From Paraescarpia echinospica (Eukaryota > Annelida > Polychaeta > Sabellida > Siboglinidae), in contig CM034531.1 of assembly GCA_020002185.1 (NCBI GenBank), positions 44,078,599 through 44,142,598 on the forward strand: a DNA stretch of 64,000 nucleotides. The letters are read 5' to 3'. This document shows positions 56,860-64,000 of this stretch, one piece after another (within the stretch, counting starts at the first letter, position 1; every line of letters begins with the position of its first letter). Under the pieces are notes generated by a model. It did not search any database. It saw only the letters and a list, made by a program, of their open reading frames with translations, and was not told the origin of the DNA. A program made the position numbers and the translations under genes.

Positions 56860-57262
56860 GTTCAGCAACTTTTTCTCTAATTTTGCATAGATATCTTAGG
56901 GCACTGCCACTATACACGAGAAATCTGTATTTGATTGAATCGTTCTAAGGGCCTCCAAGGGCCCCAAAACTGGTAACATTTTTATATTTCGCCTATTTTT
57001 TCAAAAACTGTTTAGTTTTTTTCTAATTTTGCATATACATTTCATGTGGTAGTGTCACTGTACACAAGAAATCTGTATTTGATTGAATCATTCTAAGGGC
57101 ACCTAATGACCCCCCAAAACTGGTAATTTTTCACATTTTGTCTATTTTTGTAAAACTTCAGTAACTTTTTCTCTAATTTTGCATAGACATTTCATATGGC
57201 AGTGCTACTATACACAGGAAATCTGTATTTGACAGAATCATTCTAAGGGCACCAAAGGTCCC
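56860..57262. repeat. Degenerate tandem repeat, three copies of about 150 bp
   Basis: The motifs TTTTTCTCTAATTTTGCATA, then ACTATACACGAGAAATCTGT, ATTTGATTGAATCATTCTAA and GGGC recur in order three times. A fourth partial copy is at 57540-57582, inside the LINE remnant. Confidence 0.85.
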
Positions 57263-57521
57263 CTAAAATGCTAAATTTGCTAACTAAATTGTCTACTGTA
57301 GCAGCAGCTCTATCTGCCTTACAGTCCTTTCCTCAACTAATCCCTTTTCCTTCATTTGTCACACCTCACTGTGGAGGAAGGGTCACTGCCTGATGAAATC
57401 TGTGACTAATATGTAATTGGTCACTGGCAGAGGTTTGTGTCAACAGACAGCACCCACTAGACCCCTGGACAGTTGCACATACATTTTAATGGGTCATCCT
57501 GAAACAACCAAATGTAAACCA

Positions 57522-57775
57522 TTAGATGAGTTGACATAGTCCTACTATACACAAGAAATATGTATTTGATTGAATCATTCTAGTATCATCAGCATATAGT
57601 AGAACATACATTTTCAAGAAAATGTCTACATCATCATCACTAAGGTTGTTGTAAATTTCACCAGCTGCCATGTCAAGTTCCTTATAATTATCACTAACAG
57701 AGTGTTCAAAATCATTCAGGTAAATAGCAAATAACAAAGGAGACAAGTTTTCTCTTTGTGGTAACTATACATCAC
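57522..57775 (-). pseudogene. LINE reverse-transcriptase fragment (palm)
   Basis: REN-LSPLLFAIYLNDFEHS and MYVLLYADDTRMIQ (catalytic YADD) on the minus strand. It is the downstream part of the element whose upstream part is at 59227-59870; about 1.45 kb of other sequence separates them. Confidence 0.8.
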
Positions 57776-59226
57776 ACAAGAAGAAGGCTGACACAGATCC
57801 CCAAAATGCAAATTGTTTACACTATCTAGTGATGTGGTTTTGAGAAGGGCCCTTGAGACTATCCCCTAACAGTAGATTTTGTGTATTGTGCCAGAAACAG
57901 TACCTGGTAGCTATTCCCCTTCCCAAAACATCTGTCACATGCGGAGTCTGTGTCTTGCATGGATATCTATTTTTAGCAGTTGTTTTATATAATCAGGAAG
58001 TTTGTGAAATTAGTTATTCTTAGGCCACAGAAAAGTAATTCCCAGTTTCTCAACAATGCATGTATTTAAAAATAAGTGCCACAATATTTTATTTTCTATT
58101 ATAATTATTTCTCTAAATGCAACACATGGTGCAATAAGTGAACAGTAAACATGTCAACATTTTACTTCCATCATAACCCTTTATGGTCTGTAACTATGAT
58201 TCACCAAAAAACATTTGATTAATAATTACCTACAGGGTTGTTTGATTTCTGCCGGGCAGAAACTGTTTCTGCCCAGCAGAAACGGCAACAATAGGAAATA
58301 CATGCCATTGATAGGCAAACGTGTTCTTTTTATAGAAAACATCAATTTCTTTCTGTACCTGTCAGCGTATGATAACCATTTGTCCGCCCTGCTCACAATA
58401 AACAAAAAACATCACATGAATGATAAAAGGAAGATCACTGCCACTTAACTTGAGGATTATTATTATAAAACTGCTCTGCAACTGCTTGGTGGACAGTTAA
58501 TTAGTGGCTCAAGTTCAAATACATCAGGACGTTTTTCACACATGCATGGTAGATTAGGCTCAGTAGTGTGCTGGCAGCCACTACACATATAGGCACACTG
58601 TCCCAGTGTCTGTTGCTATGTAAACTCATAAAGCCTGGAGTAACTAGAGGGATATACTTTTCCTTGTAAATAATTAAATACCCTGATCACAGAAGCATAA
58701 TGCAAATTCAACTTTTCCAACAATTTCAATATTACTGTATGGTTTACATCCTTGCCGAGTGCCACATTTTGTGCATCTTGCCAACTTACTGCCATTCTCT
58801 TCTACAGTTAAAAAATGCTCCCAAATGCTGTCCTTTGGCCTACCACCTTAAAACATGGTTACAACACAGCAGTATATCAGACTTACCAAGGTATGTAGAG
58901 AGAGACAATGTTAGCAACTGACTCCTGCCCCATGTTTCTGGATTTGTGGTGTGCACTGGGCAAATTTAAATCAAGTTATATGCAGCTCCAATTCAATCAG
59001 TATTATATCATTAATTGCTACTGTGTTTAAGTCAAAATGCATGCTATGTATATGTACCTTGTGAACAACTACTGAAATATTTTATTTCCAGGTGTACCTT
59101 CACTGGCATGCATATAGTCACTACTAAACATGTAAACATTTTACTTCTATCATAACCCTTAATGATCTGTAACTATGATTCACCAACAAATATTTCATAG
59201 GTATATTCTATAATTACAAATAAGTG
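57776..59226. mobile_element. About 1.45-kb insertion splitting a LINE, with internal direct repeats
   Basis: Contains a 70-bp direct repeat at 58145-58215 and 59125-59195 (AAACATGTCAACATTTTACT, ATCATAACCC, GGTCTGTAACTATGATTCAC CAA). At 58245-58283 two adjacent palindromes, TTTCTGCCGGGCAGAAAC and GTTTCTGCCCAGCAGAAAC, lie side by side. No coding frame recognised. About 100 codons of the LINE RT are also missing across this interval. Confidence 0.5.
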
Positions 59227-59870
59227 TTATTTTGAAGAGCAATGAATTATCCACATGATGATACCTTCTAATATGTTGTTGAATTCACCTATTACATTCA
59301 TTTCTTTTAGGTATGTGGTCAGTCTCGCATTAATGGAGGTTGTATACAACTTGCCTATGCAGCTTAATAGTGTAATGCCACGATAGTTGTCTGGGTCATC
59401 TATTGACCCCTGCTGTTTGTATATAGGCTTAATGATCCCAATACACCAATCTGTTGTCACAATGCCAGATAATAGAACTAGGTTAAACATCTTAACAATA
59501 ACTATAATTAGTTCTGTGGGGTTGTTTTTTTAAGTAATCATTATCAATACCACATGCCTTTTTGTTTTTGATTTTTTTCATTTGCATTAGTACCTCATCT
59601 TGCGTGAATGGTCTGTTTATGTGTTCGTTTGACTGGGAAATGTTTCTTGGATCAAAAGGTATCTCACTAGCTGCAGTTTAACTTTCAGGTTTTTCACCGA
59701 GTTTTTTAAAGTGATTCATAAACTTTTCCAGTGAAATATTTCCACATTTTTCACTGCTGTTACTTGCTTTATTAAGTATATCCCAGTATTCTGCAGGCTT
59801 GCTATGTTTTAGCGCACAAGTTTTTATGTAACTGTTTATTGTAGCAGTTTGACATTTCTTTTATAAATCA
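59227..59870 (-). pseudogene. LINE reverse-transcriptase fragment (fingers)
   Basis: Minus-strand pieces: LEKFMNHFKKLGEKPES, EIPFDPRNISQSNEHI, TQDEVLMQMKKIKNKK ACGID, then MFNLVLLSGIVTTDWCIGII and DDPDNYRGITLLSCIGKLYT. The YRGI.LLS..GK motif and the K...GIDN.. linker are typical of LINE RT fingers. A stop lies near 59520. Confidence 0.82.
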
Positions 59871-60339
59871 TTTATACCCACTAGACAATTCTCTTAACCC
59901 TGCATTAGCTTCGTCATTTTTAATTTTCTTTAGTCTACCTTTTGCTCTCAAATAGTCTGTTATCTTAGTTTTATACATAAAGACATAATCTGGCATAACT
60001 TGATAAGTCTTTGTAGCAGCACATTTGTACTTCCAGTGTATCATTGCAACATAACATGCATACTGTGTGCCACATTTGAATGTCATGCATGTAATATTTC
60101 CATGCAATCCATTTGCACATATAATATAACTTCAACAGCCGTTTTCTTCATTTTCACTTTTTGATCCCTACCATGTTCAATGCTTCATAACTTCACCAAT
60201 TTTTGTAGCAGTCATAATTTTTGAAACCGTGTAAAGCACCGTACCCAACCTTTACAAGAATGTAAGAAAACAATGTTACAATTTTTCCGACTTATCACTC
60301 ATTTGGTCAGCTGGGGTCACATATAGGCGTATTAGTCCA
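59871..60339. other. Nothing certain
   Basis: A minus-strand frame at 59868-60107 (CHNIYMQYACYVAMIHWKYK-like) may be the upstream continuation of the LINE ORF, but I cannot recognise a motif. Confidence 0.35.
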
Positions 60340-60515
60340 AAGGATTTTTAGTATTAAAATATATTTCCATTAGCCTAGATACTTACCATCGGAGGACCCG
60401 CCCTACCTTTCCCCGTCTGATACCTCACTCAGTGTTAGATAATCACGAAAATTGGAAACGAGGCAGTATCAGATGCATGATGAGAGAAGGTTTTTGTGTT
60501 TTGGTTATGTCATAG
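60340..60515. mobile_element. Solo DIRS terminal repeat
   Basis: TTTTTAGTATTAAAATATAT TTCCATTAGCCTAGATACTTACCATCGGA, GGACCCGCCCTACC and GATACCTCACTCAGTGTTAG are the reverse complement of 37770-37935. No internal DIRS sequence is next to it. Confidence 0.8.
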
Positions 60516-61119
60516 TTATTTCAAGATTGCGTGTGTTTGCAAGACATTTTAGCAACAAATCCAGACCTACGTTTGTTTCTTCATGACAACACTATAGAGT
60601 TATCCCACATTGGACATTTATGGTACAATTTGGTAGAATGTCGATAGACAGTTCGCTTCACATCTTGGACCTCGCCATTTTGCTGGTCAATAGGGGAAGG
60701 CAGTGTTAGTTGAGCCATTTTTCATTATTTTTAATATCTACAACAAAATTATATTCCTATGTCAAAATTGTGTTCACTCACATAAACTATGATTGTTTGT
60801 AGATTTTTGCGACAAATGAAATGTGTCTAACATGAATAGATACTATATATAGCTAATTCAAAGAGGTATGGTCAAGTGGCTCTACTAACACTATGTGTGC
60901 GGTAAGTTTTGACTCAGCACGGGGTAAGTTGAGCCACATTTGATAAATGCTTTAATTTATGTAGGCCCTGTCGCTATCCGATGTCCCGATTTCCCAATTT
61001 TCACAGACACGTGTAGTCTATGATGTATTTTCTAGTAAACCAACACACACCTTCATTCCATACCAAACAACCTCTCCATATGGCTCAACTAGCCCCAGTT
61101 CGACATTCAGTATATGGTA
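60516..61119. other. Nothing recognised
   Basis: Non-coding. GTTGAGCCA and GGCTCAACTAG-type motifs near 60706, 60930 and 61080 recur (and again near 62155-62190), possibly part of an old repeat. Confidence 0.35.
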
Positions 61120-61854
61120 CAGTCGCGCCTCGTTATAAACGCGGTAGTCGGGGTCCACGAAATGAATCCGCGTTATAAACGAGGCGCGTTCCCATATTCA
61201 TATGCGGTTGACGAATTAATATTTTGGCGCACCAGTACAGGCAGTAGCTTTGTGTTCATCGCAGCGAAAAGCTAATATTTGTTACGCAATGTTAGCTTAC
61301 TGATCTTGCCTACTAAGCTGTATTAAAACGTATTTAACCCATTCTTAAGCAAGGCATATTTGTGAATTTCAATTACACTTTACAAGCCGCCCGGCGCCGA
61401 ATCCAGGCGAACTGGCGATCCGCAGAAGCCATGAGCATGACTAGCAGATTGGAAACGATTCGTTTGATGTCGGCGCAAAACAAACAATACTTCGCTCCAC
61501 ATTTACTGTTCCTAAAGTAAAAACTGACCATAATTATAGTCAAAGAAACTTTGATAGCATTAATTGGCAGTGCAGAATAAACAACGGCAATGTAGTGACG
61601 CGCCTCACACTTGATTCGTTGCAGTTGTACGTCAACGTTAAATTTATTGTCCGCCAACTAGTCTTTCAACATACACATGCCGTGGACAAAGACGGGGATA
61701 ACTTCACATAAAACAATTGACAGTTATTACCGTGTTAATATAGTTTGTCATAGCGCCCATTTCCCCCCTGGCGGCAGAAATTCGGGGTCCACGACCGACC
61801 GCGTTATAACCGAATCCGCGTTATAACGGGGCGCGTTATAACGAGGCGTGACTA
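61120..61854. mobile_element. Pogo/Tigger-like non-autonomous element, short copy
   Basis: A 735-bp element with ends CAGTCGCGCCTCGTTATAAA and ..CGTTATAACGAGGCGTGACTA, flanked by TA. Inverted relative to 15499-16708 and lacking its 478-bp internal segment. The subterminal TTATAACGCG motif is repeated several times at each end. Confidence 0.78.
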
Positions 61855-62314
61855 TATAATGAAATTCCCAACTCAAATAAAAAAAATTATTTCTTACTGT
61901 TGCATTGTTAAACCACTTGTAACTCAAGAACAGTAACGTATATTGACATGCTTTGATAATTTGCACACTAGCAACTATTAATCACGATCACGAAAAGTTT
62001 CATTAAACTTAAACAAAACGTACTTTTCGCACTTACTTTTGGACTATTGTGAAAACTGTCACATGATGTATGTGAATCATGATCTAATAATATGTTATAT
62101 CAATAGTTTGAATCAAACAACTGTCGCTGCTGTAGTTTCCTGGAAAACAAGGGTGGCTTAACTAACCCAGTGGCTCAAGTAACACCGCCTTCCCCTAAAA
62201 TGTGCTTCGCATATTCGCTCTGTGGCTAATAACAAACAACATAACACAACCACCATTGTAACGTATATATATAATATTTTACTTGAGCCAGCATTGTTAA
62301 GGATGTTACTCAGA

Positions 62315-63040
62315 CAGTGGGGGGGCCAAGGGGCCATGGCCCCCCAATCCCGGAAAATTAGGAGGGTAGGGGACTGAAGATATATAACTAGTTGCCTGAT
62401 TTATAGAGTGACAAGGTGCAGAGGTTATAGGGGTGCCTGTGTAGGACTCCCAAGTCTTTGGCAGAGAAATTTGTTGTCATTCAGATGGGATTGAGTTACC
62501 CAAAGTGGAGGAATCCGACGCTTCTGTGGTAGGTGGTAAGCATCCAGCAGGCTGCAGCCCAAGAGGTGACAGGGCAACGAAAATGTCATCATTCACAATG
62601 TGCTTGATGGCTAATGCCTATTTATATATCAACATAAGGATGCAAAATGATAGTTGCCCGGCAAGATGATTAGTTACTGGACTAAGATAAAGTTGCACGT
62701 TATGGCCAAAGCAATTTATCTAGATTTTCCACTGCGTAGTCGGAACTTCATATCATGAATTAATTAATTTTAATAAGCGACAATAACGTTACACATGACA
62801 TGGACATTTTTGTGAAACTCACTCACTGCTGCCGCCGCGGTAGGGGTTTGTTGTGAAGTCACTGGTTGAACGCCAGCGCCTCATCACACACACATACGCA
62901 CGCACACACACACAAACACACATGTATATATACATACATACGTGTGTGTGTGTGTGCGTGCGTGTGTCATATCTCGCTACTCATTGCTTGCTTGAATGCC
63001 GGATGGCCCCCTCCAATACAAAATCCTGCCTACGCCACTG
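62315..63040. mobile_element. hAT-like non-autonomous element, 726 bp, perfect 8-bp target duplication
   Basis: The target duplication TACTCAGA occurs at 62307-62314 and 63041-63048. The element starts CAGTGGGGGGGCCAAGGGG and ends ..CCTGCCTACGCCACTG; the terminal CAGTGG/CCACTG and 8-bp duplication are the hAT signature. No transposase. The interior has a CA/TG palindrome (62886-62968): ACACACATACGCACGCACAC on one side and GTGTGTGTGCGTGCGTGTGT on the other. Confidence 0.82.
62886..62968. repeat. CA/TG microsatellite hairpin
   Basis: A (CA)n-type run followed, after ATGTATATATACATACATAC, by a (GT)n-type run that is nearly its reverse complement, giving a possible 80-nt stem-loop. Confidence 0.9.
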
Positions 63041-63479
63041 TACTCAGACCACCAATTTTGTTGAAAATCAGTCTCAAATAAGCTCCCGAAGTCACTAAGT
63101 CTGAACTCATAGCAACACACTTCAGGAATAAGGCCAAGCATTTTTCCAAAATATTTATGTTGAAACATGTTTTGATTATCGTCCGAGGTGGCGTGCCATT
63201 GTTTCTTGCACACAAAGTATGCCAACGATACAACGCATTTGAGTGCTAGGTTCTCATTATTTGAGTTTGAATACATTTAAGAATAAATGTGAGGTGGGAA
63301 GTTTTCCATTGATAACTTACATTACACTTACAATGGATGTGTTTGTAGATGCATTTTAAAGTTTTTTAGTAGTCTAAGGTGTCTATAAGATATGATATAT
63401 ATGATGGTAAATCAGATGTCATATGTTCTTATACCGTTAAAACAGCATGGTAATATAGAGCTACAATTTGTTTCTTTGA

Positions 63480-63720
63480 TTCTGTCTATCTAGGTAAATG
63501 AAAGATTTGAGGGCAAAACATATTTTGTTGGTTTTGAGAAAAAAACTTGTGTATCATCCTCAGAGTTTAAATGGAAACATTTACATGATGTTGGAATATA
63601 TCAAGAAACTGAAATCCAAGAGAATGATGTCACAGGTATTAATGTTTTATGCAGATTTGTTATACTTATAAAAATATTATTTAAAGTGATTTTTTAATTA
63701 AAACTTGATATATCCATGTC
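63480..63720 (+). repeat. Dispersed repeat related to 9490-9890
   Basis: GAGGGCAAAACATATTTTGT TGGTTTTGAG, CATCCTCAGAGTTTAAATGG, AAACTGAAATCCAAG and AAAGTGATTTTTTAATTAA follow the order of the copy upstream of SCAP exon 1. An open stretch bounded by AG and GTATTAAT lies in it but is taken as repeat-derived. Confidence 0.5.
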
Positions 63721-63780
63721 ATGTCTTTTTTGTCAAAATGTGATATATCCATATGCAAGTACATATCAAATCACTTTTAG

Positions 63781-63929
63781 TACACTCAAGGTAAATGGTA
63801 CCGTGAAAGCATTCGCTGGAAGGATACACTACAGGAGTTGCAAGCGATGTGTCAACAGAAACCAGAGAAGTTGATAATGGAAATTAGGGACCAGATCTGT
63901 GTGTGCACAGATTTCTTGATTGCTAACGG
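63781..63929 (+). CDS. Unidentified coding exon at the window end
   Basis: Acceptor cacttttag at 63772-63780, then 49 open codons plus two bases, then donor gttagt at 63930. The translation includes GKWYRESIRWKDTLQELQAM, CQQKPEKLIM and EIRDQICVCTDFLIANG: a mixed, charged, natural-looking composition without low complexity. It does not match SCAP after TM4 and I cannot assign a family. It has no start codon, so it would be an internal exon of a gene continuing to the right. It could also be an exon of an expanded gene family or a repeat I do not recognise. Confidence 0.5.
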
Positions 63930-64000
63930 GTTAGTACTTTTTTATAATAATATTGGCTGTCACAAATGGTTATGTCAAACAGATGAATTGCTCACCCTTG

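Noticed and set aside
63490..63638. Candidate exon bounded by AG and GTATTAAT
   Set aside because: The sequence is collinear with the dispersed repeat at 9490-9720, so it is more likely repeat-derived.

Overview
This is metazoan nuclear DNA: one conserved multi-exon gene with GT-AG introns, surrounded by SINEs, non-LTR (LINE) reverse-transcriptase remnants, DIRS-type elements, DNA-transposon MITEs and large minisatellites. The repeat mix (tRNA-SINEs ending in a GCGCTATAT-type tail, DIRS elements, and a gene family with a cysteine-rich CXC tail) fits a lophotrochozoan, most likely a mollusc. That placement is an inference. There are two gaps of exactly 1000 N (4863-5862 and 28001-29000), so the window is a scaffold of three contigs joined by gaps of arbitrary length.

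Layout. Positions 1-4862 are an inverted copy of about 8936-13062 and include a 32-bp minisatellite and a backwards copy of the first coding exon of SCAP. Positions 5863-25408 hold a possible 5' non-coding exon and nine consecutive coding exons (+ strand) of SCAP, the sterol-sensing escort protein of SREBP: residues 1 to about 398, the N-terminus through the fourth membrane segment. The introns carry two SINEs, two short GGTTCCACTG MITEs, a 1.2-kb pogo/Tigger-like element, a 67-bp minisatellite and several smaller repeats. Positions 25880-28000 are a 28-bp minisatellite running into gap 2, and no further SCAP exon was recognised after it.

Positions 29001-64000 are mostly mobile-element debris: a head-to-head inverted pair of a CXC-tailed mobile gene family (29001-32320) with a third, older copy (46816-48240); five main LINE remnants; two degenerate DIRS copies (37650-40450 minus, 51272-56790 plus) and a solo DIRS end (60340-60515); a 1.28-kb element with ATTGG-rich ends; a 12-bp minisatellite; a second pogo-like element (61120-61854); and a hAT-like element with a perfect 8-bp target duplication (62315-63040). 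The last 220 bases contain one convincing but unidentified exon.

Only SCAP and perhaps that terminal exon look like host genes. I did not find a new coding system. The observations most worth checking are the palindromic SCAP contig, the loss of SCAP exons across gap 2, the 616-bp higher-order repeat in the 28-bp array, and several mobile elements whose boundaries can be read directly.
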